From contig CAIYIP010000269.1 of the NCBI GenBank assembly GCA_903926285.1, positions 1-15,620 of the forward strand: a stretch of DNA of 15,620 nucleotides. The letters run 5' to 3'. The stretch comes from an uncultured Gammaproteobacteria bacterium (GTDB lineage Bacteria; Pseudomonadota; Gammaproteobacteria; Pseudomonadales; Pseudohongiellaceae). The notes beneath the pieces are model-generated. The model ran no database searches. It saw only the letters and a list, made by a program, of their open reading frames with translations, and was not told the DNA's origin. The position numbers and the translations under genes are program-made. Positions within the stretch are counted from its first letter, which is position 1. Each line of letters begins with the position of its first letter. Below are positions 7,285-15,202 of this stretch, in pieces.

Positions 7285-7309
7285 TGCCATTGGTTCCTGG
7301 CAATTTTTT
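7285..7309 (+). terminator. Weak intrinsic terminator after recJ
   Basis: TGCCA (7285-7289) pairs with TGGCA (7298-7302) around an eight-base loop, followed by one A and six T residues (7304-7309). It begins six bases after the recJ stop. The T-run is good but the stem is only 5 bp, so termination is probably partial. Confidence 0.45.
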
Positions 7310-7331
7310 AATCATCTGAAAAGCTGGATTT

Positions 7332-8561
7332 ATGGATAACCTTGAGTCAACAAGGCTGGCGGCCTTTTCCCACAAGCCCTTCGTGTATTACTGGGCTGCG
7401 CGCTTTTGCGCAACATTTGCTGTACAGATTGTGTCGGTATCTGTGGCATGGCAAGTATATGACCTGACACGCAATCCCAAAGATCTTGGGCTTATTGGCC
7501 TCGTGCAGTTTCTTCCCTTGCTGTTGCTCGTGCTCGTAACGGGTACCGTTGCCGATCGTTATGGTAGGCGGCGCGTAATGAGTCTCTCGCTTTGTCTGCA
7601 AATCCTATGTGCATCCAGCGTCCTGTTTTTTTCCTGGCGTGGTCTGAGTTCACCGATGCCAATCTTTGTCGCGCTGACTTTGCTTGCCATTGCACGTGCT
7701 TTTTTTGGTCCGGCATCGCAGGCATTGTTGGGTGGTCTTGTTCCGATGCATCTGTTTGTGAATGCAGTGTCATGGAATTCGTCTGCATGGCAGATAGCAA
7801 GCATAGTGGGACCAGTAGCGGGAGGTTTGTTATATGGCGTGGGGTCCACAGTTGCCTATTCGGTTGCTGTGATCATGCTGGTAACGTCTTTGCTGTTGTT
7901 ACTGCGTGTACCGGAGCCGCCACCGCCAAAAGAAATCAGACGTGTTACAACGAGTTCAGTATTTGAAGGGCTGCATTTTATTCGCAAGCAAAAGGTGGTG
8001 TTGGGCGCGATTTCTCTCGATCTTTTCGCTGTGTTGCTTGGCGGCGCCGTCGCGCTGATGCCAGTTTATGCGCGCGACATCCTCGAACTTGGTCCCTGGG
8101 GCTTGGGTTTCCTCCGAGCTGCTCCTGGTATAGGCGCAGTTCTGACCGCTGCATTTTTGGCCACATCTCCCATCCGCGATCATGCCGGACGTATCCTGCT
8201 GGTATTCGTCGGGTTGTTTGGTGTTTTCACGATTTTGTTCGGTGTTTCAACCCTGGCATGGCTGTCTATTATTGCTTTGGCGCTGATCGGCGCTGCCGAT
8301 ATGGTTAGCGTGGTGATTCGGGAAACCCTGCTGCAGCTCTGGACGCCCGATGCAGTGCGTGGCCGCGTGAATGCAGTCAATATGGTATTTCTCGGGGCTT
8401 CCAACGAACTCGGTGAATTCCGTGCCGGTTTCATGGCAGCTTGGATAGGAGTTGTGCCCGCCGTAGTGTTTGGTGGCGTAGGCGCTGTTGCGGTTGCGGT
8501 TGCCTCCGCGTGGTTGTTTCCGCAGTTGCGTGATGTGCGTTATCTGAATAAGCCGGAGTAA
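7332..8561 (+). CDS. MFS transporter, MFS_3 / EntS-like exporter
   Basis: Predicted inner-membrane major facilitator protein of 409 residues with about 11-12 hydrophobic segments. The loop 2-3 motif A is clear at 71-80 (GTVADRYGRR), preceded by a strongly hydrophobic segment (LPLLLLVLV). The N-terminal half has the FVYYWAARFCATFAVQI type start. The C-terminal half has RGRVNAVN followed by FLGASNELGEFRAG, both typical of the transmembrane secretion effector group that includes enterobactin exporter EntS and macrolide-efflux-like proteins. The proton-driven export mechanism is known for the family. The substrate cannot be read from sequence, and no siderophore or antibiotic genes lie nearby. 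It starts 52 bases after recJ at ATG 7332 with only a weak upstream GAAAAG. The lipoprotein gene downstream has its own promoter, so these may be separate units. Confidence 0.88.
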   Translation: MDNLESTRLAAFSHKPFVYYWAARFCATFAVQIVSVSVAWQVYDLTRNPKDLGLIGLVQFLPLLLLVLVTGTVADRYGRRRVMSLSLCLQILCASSVLFFSWRGLSSPMPIFVALTLLAIARAFFGPASQALLGGLVPMHLFVNAVSWNSSAWQIASIVGPVAGGLLYGVGSTVAYSVAVIMLVTSLLLLLRVPEPPPPKEIRRVTTSSVFEGLHFIRKQKVVLGAISLDLFAVLLGGAVALMPVYARDILELGPWGLGFLRAAPGIGAVLTAAFLATSPIRDHAGRILLVFVGLFGVFTILFGVSTLAWLSIIALALIGAADMVSVVIRETLLQLWTPDAVRGRVNAVNMVFLGASNELGEFRAGFMAAWIGVVPAVVFGGVGAVAVAVASAWLFPQLRDVRYLNKPE

Positions 8562-8604
8562 CTATCGCGATTTTGTGCTTCTTTGATGGGTCCGGGATTT
8601 TTAG

Positions 8605-8613
8605 TGGCATAAT
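8605..8613 (+). promoter_or_regulatory. Extended -10 promoter element upstream of the beta-propeller lipoprotein
   Basis: TGGCATAAT matches TGnTATAAT with one mismatch. A TTGATG at 8583-8588 could be a -35 at a long 19-base spacing. Transcription would begin near 8620, giving a leader of about 28 bases before ATG 8648. It lies between the MFS gene stop and the lipoprotein start. Confidence 0.4.
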
Positions 8614-8647
8614 ACTTTGGGTGATTTTAGCTATGAGAGGTTTAAAA

Positions 8648-9793
8648 ATGCAAAATTCAATTTCTGCTCTGTGCCTTGCATCAACACTTGTGTTGCTTGC
8701 TGCGTGTGGACCTGCAACTGACGAGAGCGCTACAACACAGGAAAATACTGCAACTCCGGAAACTACTGCTGTTGCGCCTGCTGCTACTGCGACAGTTGAT
8801 AATCCTTTAGCCCAGGTGGGTTCTCCGACAAGCAACAGCTATCTGGTCTATGTGACCAATGAAGATTCCAACAATGTAACGGTAATTGATGGCAACACTC
8901 ACAACGTGTTGCAGACCATCGACATCGGCAAACGTCCACGGGGCCTCAAGGTGAGTCCTGACGGCCGCCTGCTTTATGTTGCAGTAAGCGGAGCACCAAA
9001 ATGTCCGCCGACTATGGAAGACGAAGAGTGCGAGAAACTTGAGGTGGATCTCAGTGCCGATGGTATTGCAGAAGTCGATACCGCAACCCGCACCGTACTG
9101 CGCATATTGCCGAGTGGTCTTGATCCCGAGCAGTTTGATCTGAACTGGAACACAGGCCTGATGTATGTCGCCAATGAAAATGCCAACGCTGCAAGTATTC
9201 TGGATGTAGCGAACGGTGCAATATTACAGACCCTGGATACAGGCCGTGAGCCGGAAGGGGTGAGAGTGTCGCCAGACGGCAAAGTGGCTTATGTCACTGG
9301 TGAAGTGGATAGCGACATCACGGTCATTGATACTGCCAGCGGCATGCTCAGCGGCAAGATCGGTGTTGGCTTGCGTCCTCGTGATATCGTCTTTAGCGCC
9401 GACAGTACACGTGCTTTTGTCTCCAATGAAATTGGCGCAAGTATTTCGGTGATTGATGTTGCAAACAACACTGTCCTGCAAACATGGGCTTTGCCTGAGG
9501 GTTCCTTGCCGATGGGGGTTACTCTATCGCCGGATAATAAAACCCTGTACGTGGCAAACGGCAGGGCCAAGACCATCATGGCGATCAATGTCGAGAATGG
9601 GGAAATCACCGCGACAGTCGAAGCCGGTCAGCGTCCCTGGGGCATTACGCTCAGTCCTGATGGCAGCAAACTTTTCACGGCCAATGGTCCATCGAACGAT
9701 GTGTCGGTAATTGATGTCGCGAGTTTTACGGTAGTGGCAACTATTCCGGTAGGGACGACACCATGGGGTGTGTGGACAGGTCCAACACCCTGA
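8648..9793 (+). CDS. YVTN/PQQ-catabolism-type beta-propeller lipoprotein
   Basis: A 381-residue envelope lipoprotein of unknown role. The signal peptide ends in the lipobox LAAC, so Cys20 would be lipidated; Gly at +2 favours the outer membrane. A flexible Ala/Thr/Glu-rich linker (21-60) precedes about seven beta-propeller repeats with motifs such as YVTNEDSNNVTVID, RPRGLKVSPDG, EPEGVRVSPDG, RPRDIVFS, RPWGITLSPDG and TPWGVW. The order of these motifs closely resembles the PQQ-dependent-catabolism-associated beta-propeller family as I remember it. An unusual acidic insertion after blade one (about 116-138) carries Cys119 and Cys128 and may form a disulfide loop. ATG 8648 is chosen because AGAGG (8636-8640) lies seven bases upstream and it starts a proper signal peptide. 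The frame is open to 8573. No PQQ enzyme genes are in the window. Confidence 0.88.
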   Translation: MQNSISALCLASTLVLLAACGPATDESATTQENTATPETTAVAPAATATVDNPLAQVGSPTSNSYLVYVTNEDSNNVTVIDGNTHNVLQTIDIGKRPRGLKVSPDGRLLYVAVSGAPKCPPTMEDEECEKLEVDLSADGIAEVDTATRTVLRILPSGLDPEQFDLNWNTGLMYVANENANAASILDVANGAILQTLDTGREPEGVRVSPDGKVAYVTGEVDSDITVIDTASGMLSGKIGVGLRPRDIVFSADSTRAFVSNEIGASISVIDVANNTVLQTWALPEGSLPMGVTLSPDNKTLYVANGRAKTIMAINVENGEITATVEAGQRPWGITLSPDGSKLFTANGPSNDVSVIDVASFTVVATIPVGTTPWGVWTGPTP

Positions 9794-9828
9794 GCATAAA
9801 CAAGTGGACCTTCGTTGCTTACTGAAAT

Positions 9829-10767
9829 TCAGGAGCGGCGAAGCGCCCCGATGCAGCCGCGCAGGCCAGGATTTTCTGCAGTTATGAAGGCCAGTGGAAT
9901 AGTCGAACAGTAAGTTTCGAACTGGCCTTTAGCCACAAAACTTTTGCGAAAAACGTCCCGATCAATCAGTGTAGTGATGCGTGGGAGTATCACTCCTGTC
10001 AGATAAACTCCATCAAGTGCACCCATAGCCATCGCAAAATCTCCTGCAACCGCTGCCAGGATGGCGAGAAAATCGTCGATAGTTTGCAAACATTTTTTAT
10101 CGCCTGCCATTGCGCCCTCTGTTATCGCAGCGGGGGTCAGTTCCTCATCGAAATTTCCCCCGGGATTGTTGGCGCGGTGGATATTGCACAATCCCGCACC
10201 TGACAGCAGATGCTCTACAGACACATGTGAGTGATGTTTCCAGAGTTCTTGCAGCAGGGCTATTTGATGCAGATTTGCCGGCGCAAATGAAATATGGCCG
10301 CCCTCGGTTGCGAGCACTTCGCCTGATGCTGTCATTCCTGCAACACCGAGTCCGGTTCCTGGTCCGATAACAACGCGCAGATTTTTGCCGCTTGGGCGGG
10401 GTGAGCCGAGCCATTCAAGTTCCTGCGGTTTGAGCATGTCGAGGCAGTACGCTTGCGCCGAAAAGTCATTGATGATGAGCACTTCCAATCCTAGCTTCTG
10501 CTGCAAGTCTTTTTTGCTGAATGTCCATGGATTGTTGGTGAACGCAATCGTGTCCTGGGTAACAGGGCCAGCCACTGCCAGGCATATTCGAGTTATGCGG
10601 TATGTAGGTATTGTGGCGAGATAGGCTGCAAGGGCATCTTCGAGTTGCGCGAAATCTTCACAGTGCAGATTCGTAATATTGAGCAGCTCGTCATCATCAA
10701 CAGGGACACAGGCAAAGCGGACGTTGGTTCCGCCGATATCGGCTATAAGTTGTACTACGTTATTCAT
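9829..10767 (-). CDS. glk: Glucokinase (bacterial ROK-unrelated Glk family)
   Basis: Phosphorylates cytoplasmic glucose with ATP to glucose-6-phosphate, feeding the Entner-Doudoroff genes upstream. From ATG 10765-10767 it has 312 residues (E. coli Glk 321). Motifs: ADIGGTNVRFA (9-19) for the first phosphate loop, catalytic Asn100-Asp101 in IINDFSAQAY, the adenosine-site IGPGTGLGV (134-142), and EGGHISFAP (155-163) with glucose-binding Glu155 and His158. Glu185 in VEHLLSGAGL matches another sugar-binding residue. The frame runs 35 codons further upstream, but the family N-terminus and the ATGA overlap with the eda stop (10764-10767) fix the start and imply translational coupling. It is the last gene of the minus-strand run and converges on the lipoprotein gene with a 35-base gap holding no clear terminator. 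Confidence 0.95.
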   Translation of the reverse strand: MNNVVQLIADIGGTNVRFACVPVDDDELLNITNLHCEDFAQLEDALAAYLATIPTYRITRICLAVAGPVTQDTIAFTNNPWTFSKKDLQQKLGLEVLIINDFSAQAYCLDMLKPQELEWLGSPRPSGKNLRVVIGPGTGLGVAGMTASGEVLATEGGHISFAPANLHQIALLQELWKHHSHVSVEHLLSGAGLCNIHRANNPGGNFDEELTPAAITEGAMAGDKKCLQTIDDFLAILAAVAGDFAMAMGALDGVYLTGVILPRITTLIDRDVFRKSFVAKGQFETYCSTIPLAFITAENPGLRGCIGALRRS

Positions 10768-11396
10768 GGTTTGGTTTTTAATCCTGCAGCTGCCCGTGCG
10801 AGTGTCGTGATTTCCTGCCATTGCTGATTGTCGACCAGATTTTTGTTCAACATCCAGGAGCCGCCGACACACGCGACATTCGGAAGCGCCAGATAGTCTT
10901 TTGCATTACTGATGCTGATGCCGCCGGTCGGGCAAAACAGCGCTTGTGGCAATGGTCCACTGAATGCCTTCAGCATCGGGATGCCACCTGCGGCTTCGGC
11001 CGGGAAAAACTTCATGGCATTGATGCCTGCTTCAAGTAACTGCATGATTTCGCCGGGTGTGTTCACGCCTGGCAGAAAAGGTAGTCGATGTTGAGCGGCG
11101 CAAGCAAGTAATTCGGGAGTGAAGCCCGGGCTGACAATAAACTGCGCGCCTGCTGCGAGCGCCTGTTCATAGGTGCTGCGATTGATGATGGTCCCAGCAC
11201 CGACAATTGCACTTGGCAACTCCTTCGCAATTGCCGCGATTGCTGCGAGCGCAAACTCAGTCCGCAAGGTAATTTCAAGAACTGACAGTCCTCCTTCCAC
11301 TAACGCGCGCGCCAGTGGAATTGCATGCTCGAGTTTTTCGATTGTGATTACCGGAATGACCGGTGCAGTATGCATGATTTGACTGATTGTTGGCAT
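10764..11396 (-). CDS. eda: KDPG aldolase (2-dehydro-3-deoxy-phosphogluconate aldolase)
   Basis: Splits 2-keto-3-deoxy-6-phosphogluconate into pyruvate and glyceraldehyde-3-phosphate, the last step of the Entner-Doudoroff pathway; it may also act on 4-hydroxy-2-oxoglutarate. It has 210 residues and the TIM-barrel class I aldolase motifs: Glu41 in LEITLRT, GAGTI (67-71), PGVNTPGE (109-116), the Schiff-base Lys129 in MKFFPAEAAGG, PTGGIS (156-161) and GGSW (178-181). ATG 11394-11396 is chosen because it gives the family N-terminus. A longer frame back to 11558 only overlaps edd. It starts 7 bases after the edd stop, with only a weak GAGTG as ribosome site, and its stop overlaps the glk start, so it is surely co-translated within the operon. 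Confidence 0.96.
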   Translation of the reverse strand: MPTISQIMHTAPVIPVITIEKLEHAIPLARALVEGGLSVLEITLRTEFALAAIAAIAKELPSAIVGAGTIINRSTYEQALAAGAQFIVSPGFTPELLACAAQHRLPFLPGVNTPGEIMQLLEAGINAMKFFPAEAAGGIPMLKAFSGPLPQALFCPTGGISISNAKDYLALPNVACVGGSWMLNKNLVDNQQWQEITTLARAAAGLKTKP

Positions 11397-11403
11397 TGGA
11401 CAC

Positions 11404-13236
11404 TCAGGAGTTGTAGGTGGACGGATTATAGAGACTGCTCGCGCCAAGCTCGGCGGTAGCGGCCATGCTGCGAAAGCTTGCGAATAGTTCGCGACCGCAA
11501 CCATGTTGATGATCGGTTTTATGCGCGGACAAGGGGATGCGCTGGGCGAGGTCTTCATCTGTTACGTGTAGCTGCAGGGTACCTTCATCGGCATCGAGGC
11601 TGATGATGTCGCCATTCCTCACGAGAGCCAGTGGCCCGCCCATGAGGCATTCCGGCGACAGATGGATAGCCGCAGGTACTTTGCCAGAGGCGCCCGACAT
11701 GCGGCCGTCGGTCACCAGCGCAACCTTGAAACCCTTATCCTGCAGCACCCCCAGCGCAGGTGTGAGTTTGTGCAACTCAGGCATGCCATTGGCGCGTGGA
11801 CCTTGATAACGCACAACAGCGATAAAATCGCGTTCGAGCTGGCCTGCTTCGAACGCAGCGATCAAGCCATCCTGTTCATCAAATACGATGGCAGGTGCCG
11901 TGACTTTTCTATGCGCCGGCTTTACCGCCGAGATCTTGATTACGCCACGGCCTAGATTGCCCCGCAGTAAATGCAGACCACCACTGGTATCAAAAGGCTG
12001 TTCATGGCCTCGCAACACTGAAGTGTCAAGTGACTGCGGTGGGCCTTCCGTCCATGCCAGCACACCATCGCGTAAGCCCGGTTCAAGCGAGTAATTCTGC
12101 AGGCCCTTCTGGTCCCACATAGTGGCGATGTCGGCGTGCAGTAGACCTCCAGCGATCAGTTCCTTGATAAGAACACCCATGCCGCCGGCAGCATGAAAAT
12201 GATTTACGTCGGCGTCACCATTCGGATAAATACGCGTGAGCAGTGGAACGGCTTTTGACAGGCTGTTGAAGTCATCCCAGTCAATGATGATGCCCGCGGC
12301 GCGCGCCATTGCTACCAGGTGAATGGTGTGGTTGGTGGAACCGCCAGTGGCGAGCAGGCCGACGATGGCATTGACGATCGCCTTCTCGTCAATGATCTGA
12401 CCAATCGGACGGTAGTCCTCATGCTGAGCCGTAAATTTCAATACCTGGCGGGCGGCGGCCTTTGTCAGTTCGTCGCGCAGCGTCGTATTGGGATTAACAA
12501 ATGAAGCGCCTGGCAAGTGCAGTCCCATGACTTCCATCATCATCTGGTTGCTGTTAGCGGTGCCGTAGAACGTACAGGTGCCGGGGCTGTGATATGACGC
12601 TGACTCCGAGCTCAGTAGTTCCTCGCGCCCGACCTTGCCTTCGGCAAACAGCTGGCGAATGCGGGCTTTTTCCTTGTTGGGCAAACCGGAAGGCATCGGC
12701 CCAGCAGGCACAAATACGGCTGGTAAATGGCCAAAGGTTAATGCGCCAATCAAGAGGCCAGGCACAATCTTGTCGCAAACGCCAAGGTAAAGCGCGCCGT
12801 CGAACATGTTGTGGCTGAGCGCAACTGCAGCGCTCATGGCGATGACATCGCGGCTGAATAGAGACAACTCCATGCCGTCTTGCCCCTGCGTCACGCCATC
12901 ACACATAGCGGGAACACCACCGGCAAATTGCGCTACCCCGCCAGCATCCTTGATTGCAGCCTTGAGGAGCGCAGGAAAATCGTTGAAGGGCTGATGCGCC
13001 GACAACATATCGTTATAACTTGACACAATGGCAATGTTGGCTTTGTTGCTGCCGCCAAGATCCTGTTTGTCGGAAAGATTACAGCCCGCGAAACCATGGG
13101 CAAGATTGCCGCAGGCCAGATGACCGCGCAGTGGCCCCGATCCTTTTGCGGCTGCAATGCGCTGAAGGTAGGCCGCACGAAGGGTTTTGCTGCGGATATG
13201 AATGCGCTGGGTGGTTGCGCTGACGATGCTGTGCAT
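11404..13236 (-). CDS. edd: 6-phosphogluconate dehydratase
   Basis: Dehydrates 6-phosphogluconate to KDPG, the defining step of the Entner-Doudoroff route, using an iron-sulfur cluster (IlvD/Edd family). It has 610 residues (E. coli 603). Cys154 in LGVCDKIVPG and Cys221 in GTCTFYGTANSNQ fall at the same numbers as the cluster ligands I recall for E. coli Edd, and Cys112 in PAMCDGVTQGQDGM is also conserved. Further motifs are SYNDMLSAH (73-81), LLATGGSTNHTIH in the middle and TDGRMSGASGKVPAAIH near the C-terminus. ATG 13234-13236 has AGAAGG six bases upstream. pgl ends 28 bases before it and eda begins 7 bases after it. The cluster makes the enzyme potentially sensitive to oxidants. Confidence 0.97.
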   Translation of the reverse strand: MHSIVSATTQRIHIRSKTLRAAYLQRIAAAKGSGPLRGHLACGNLAHGFAGCNLSDKQDLGGSNKANIAIVSSYNDMLSAHQPFNDFPALLKAAIKDAGGVAQFAGGVPAMCDGVTQGQDGMELSLFSRDVIAMSAAVALSHNMFDGALYLGVCDKIVPGLLIGALTFGHLPAVFVPAGPMPSGLPNKEKARIRQLFAEGKVGREELLSSESASYHSPGTCTFYGTANSNQMMMEVMGLHLPGASFVNPNTTLRDELTKAAARQVLKFTAQHEDYRPIGQIIDEKAIVNAIVGLLATGGSTNHTIHLVAMARAAGIIIDWDDFNSLSKAVPLLTRIYPNGDADVNHFHAAGGMGVLIKELIAGGLLHADIATMWDQKGLQNYSLEPGLRDGVLAWTEGPPQSLDTSVLRGHEQPFDTSGGLHLLRGNLGRGVIKISAVKPAHRKVTAPAIVFDEQDGLIAAFEAGQLERDFIAVVRYQGPRANGMPELHKLTPALGVLQDKGFKVALVTDGRMSGASGKVPAAIHLSPECLMGGPLALVRNGDIISLDADEGTLQLHVTDEDLAQRIPLSAHKTDHQHGCGRELFASFRSMAATAELGASSLYNPSTYNS

Positions 13237-13264
13237 GGCTGGCCTTCTTCTGATTACATTAAGA

Positions 13265-13981
13265 TCACGGACACCAGAAAACCTCTACCGGTACTTTCTG
13301 CTGCTGCAAAAAAAGTGCAATGGGCAAGGTGTATTGATCGGATGTGGTTTTGGCTTGTTCGTATACCACTTTTTTGTCGTTGCCTGTAAACAGCAAATAC
13401 AAACAGCGGCATTGCAGCAGTGCCCATGGTGTCATGCTGATGCGTTCCGTAACAGCACCGGTGACAGGAGAGTGATGCGCATGGATGACGGCGCAAGGCT
13501 GCTGCACCGTAAACGCTTCATGAAGTCCAACTGCGTGCGGAAACAGGGATGCTGTGTGCCCATCTGCACCCATTCCGAGAACGGCCGCACTAAAAGGATG
13601 CGGCAGTTTTGCGTAATTCGCATTACAAGCCTGTATTAGCGTGGAAATTTGCGTCTGCTGATTGGATGAGGCAACACTCATGCCAGTAAAACCCGCAGCC
13701 GCGGCGTGTTCAAGCAAGAGAGTTGCGCGCAACAGTTTTTCGTTGCTGCCATCGTCAGTTACAGGCACAAACCGTTCATCCACCAAAGCAACGTTCACTC
13801 GTTGCCAAGGCAGGGTAGTGCGAGCCAGCGCGCGATAGAGGGGGCCTGGTGTTGTGCCGCCAGAGAGAAACAAACTAACTTGCTCGTTGTTTTGCAGGTC
13901 TTGCTGCAACTGTAAGGTTAAGGCTGACTGCAAGGCATCCAGCATCGACGAGCAATCAGAAAAAAAATGTTCGTGCAGCAT
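13265..13981 (-). CDS. pgl: 6-phosphogluconolactonase (DevB/Pgl family)
   Basis: Hydrolyses 6-phosphogluconolactone, product of glucose-6-phosphate dehydrogenase, to 6-phosphogluconate for Edd. It has 238 residues from ATG 13979-13981, a usual family length. Motifs: LFLSGGTTPGPLY (37-49), NVALVDERFVP (63-73) and the strong LGMGADGHTASLFPH (135-149), then the C-terminal LLFTGNDKK. The frame is open to 14137, but the longer form overlaps the upstream gene by about 110 bases. ATG 13979 has GGAA at a workable distance (in CCGGAACCGGAA) and fits the family start. It lies 46 bases after the outer-membrane protein gene and 28 before edd. zwf, commonly next to pgl in pseudomonads, is absent from the window. 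Confidence 0.94.
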   Translation of the reverse strand: MLHEHFFSDCSSMLDALQSALTLQLQQDLQNNEQVSLFLSGGTTPGPLYRALARTTLPWQRVNVALVDERFVPVTDDGSNEKLLRATLLLEHAAAAGFTGMSVASSNQQTQISTLIQACNANYAKLPHPFSAAVLGMGADGHTASLFPHAVGLHEAFTVQQPCAVIHAHHSPVTGAVTERISMTPWALLQCRCLYLLFTGNDKKVVYEQAKTTSDQYTLPIALFLQQQKVPVEVFWCP

Positions 13982-14027
13982 TTCCGGTTCCGGAGATAAG
14001 TATGCCTGGGTTACTGCAGCAGTTTGC

Positions 14028-15191
14028 TTAAAACTGGAAATCCAGGCCGAACGAATATCGGTTGAATGAAACCAGTGCCGGGCTTTGTGTGCCGTCACTG
14101 ATCGCTCCGTGGTTAATGGCATAGTCGGAATTTGCATGATAACGCTCGGCAGAGAGCGAAAGCGTGAAATCCTGCACCTGCCATTGCAACTTCAAACTGC
14201 CACTGACAGCACCGTAATTCGAGAGCCGGTAGTCAGTAGCTTGCAGGGGTAGTGTAACGGCGAAATTGAGAGTGGGGGTGAAAAAATCTGCTTCAGTCTG
14301 CGTGTAATAACGTAGCCCGGGAATGACTTGCAGGCTGGCGCCAATATTCTGGTACCAGTTCAAGTCGATGGTGTGCGAATTGATGCCGAAGCTGTCGTGA
14401 AAGTAACGATAGTCTGCGTGTAATGCAGCGTCTGCTCCCGCAAGGTATTTACGCCAGGATGTCGTCCATGCAGTTTGGGTGCGCGAATCGGGCCTTCTGT
14501 CGTTGAGTTTGTAAGGATCGGACAAGTAACCCGACAGGTGCGTGATGTTCAGTCCGGTCTGGATGACACTCGTCTGGTTCAGAATCTGACTGACCGACAT
14601 AAACACGGATTCGCTGTGTTTGCTTTCATCAGTAACACGGTTGAACAGTTCGGCATCGCTTGGGTCGATTTCATCGGACGAATAACTCAGGCCCGCAGCA
14701 AGCGTGGTCAGGTTGTCGTTAAAGTGACGCTCGGCATCGAAGCCCCCACTCATTGAGTCGTAATCATTCTCGTGTGATACAGCGAGGTTCGCACCGAGCG
14801 TGCCATTTTCCAGATATTTGCGGCCACTGATGTTGAGATCACGACGCTGTTCGCTGATGGTGGCGCCGCTCATCACGATGCCGGCACTGCCATCGATCCG
14901 GCGTATTGCATACCACGGGGAAGCGCCGCTCATGCTTTCATAACTAGAGTTAAGCGTGAGGCTGTAGCTTTCACCGACCGGTAACAGCAGGCGCAGCTGG
15001 TGGACATCGATGTCGTAACGTTCGCGGCTGCCTGCGAGCCTGTGCACAAGAGGCAGATCATCTTCCTGATAGCTGGAAACACGATAGCTGATGATGCTTT
15101 CGGTAGGTGCCGCATCTGCCCGTGCCTGTGAAGTGAGACCTGGCAAGGCCATCGCGGAAGCAGTAAGTGCAAGCAATGTACGGGACTTCAT
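14028..15191 (-). CDS. DUF3570-type outer-membrane beta-barrel protein
   Basis: A 387-residue protein of unknown function resembling the DUF3570 family. It has a signal peptide (MKSRTLLALTASAMALPGL..., likely cut after ARA at 25). A long region of alternating amphipathic strands follows, such as YSLTLNSSYESMSG, TLGANLAVSHENDYDS and AALHADYRYFHDS. It ends in the classical outer-membrane terminal signature FGLDFQF with a final Phe, so a beta-barrel is inferred. There are no cysteines in the mature part that I can see. The start at ATG 15189-15191 has GAAGG eight bases upstream; an upstream in-frame start would add nine non-signal residues. It starts 11 bases after the DUF4266-type lipoprotein gene. 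From memory, these two families occur together, often with a thioredoxin-like protein and ApbE. A transport or porin-like role is only inference. Confidence 0.82.
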   Translation of the reverse strand: MKSRTLLALTASAMALPGLTSQARADAAPTESIISYRVSSYQEDDLPLVHRLAGSRERYDIDVHQLRLLLPVGESYSLTLNSSYESMSGASPWYAIRRIDGSAGIVMSGATISEQRRDLNISGRKYLENGTLGANLAVSHENDYDSMSGGFDAERHFNDNLTTLAAGLSYSSDEIDPSDAELFNRVTDESKHSESVFMSVSQILNQTSVIQTGLNITHLSGYLSDPYKLNDRRPDSRTQTAWTTSWRKYLAGADAALHADYRYFHDSFGINSHTIDLNWYQNIGASLQVIPGLRYYTQTEADFFTPTLNFAVTLPLQATDYRLSNYGAVSGSLKLQWQVQDFTLSLSAERYHANSDYAINHGAISDGTQSPALVSFNRYSFGLDFQF

Positions 15192-15202
15192 GCCATGTAC
15201 CT

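Noticed and set aside
7332..8561. Calling the MFS protein entS (enterobactin exporter)
   Set aside because: Only family-level motifs are visible and there are no siderophore genes nearby, so the substrate cannot be assigned.
9794..9828. Bidirectional terminator between the lipoprotein gene and glk
   Set aside because: Only a 5-bp CTGAA/TTCAG repeat with a one-base loop is present; no stable stem with T-tracts on either strand.
10768..10872. N-terminal extension of glk by 35 residues
   Set aside because: It overlaps the eda coding region; glucokinases begin just before the ADIGGTN motif, and the ATGA overlap supports ATG 10765-10767.
11397..11558. N-terminal extension of eda by 54 residues
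   Set aside because: It overlaps the edd C-terminus, and the extension has no family similarity; ATG 11394-11396 gives the normal KDPG aldolase length.
13982..14137. N-terminal extension of pgl by 52 residues
   Set aside because: It overlaps the outer-membrane protein gene, and the extra residues have no family match; ATG 13979-13981 gives normal length.
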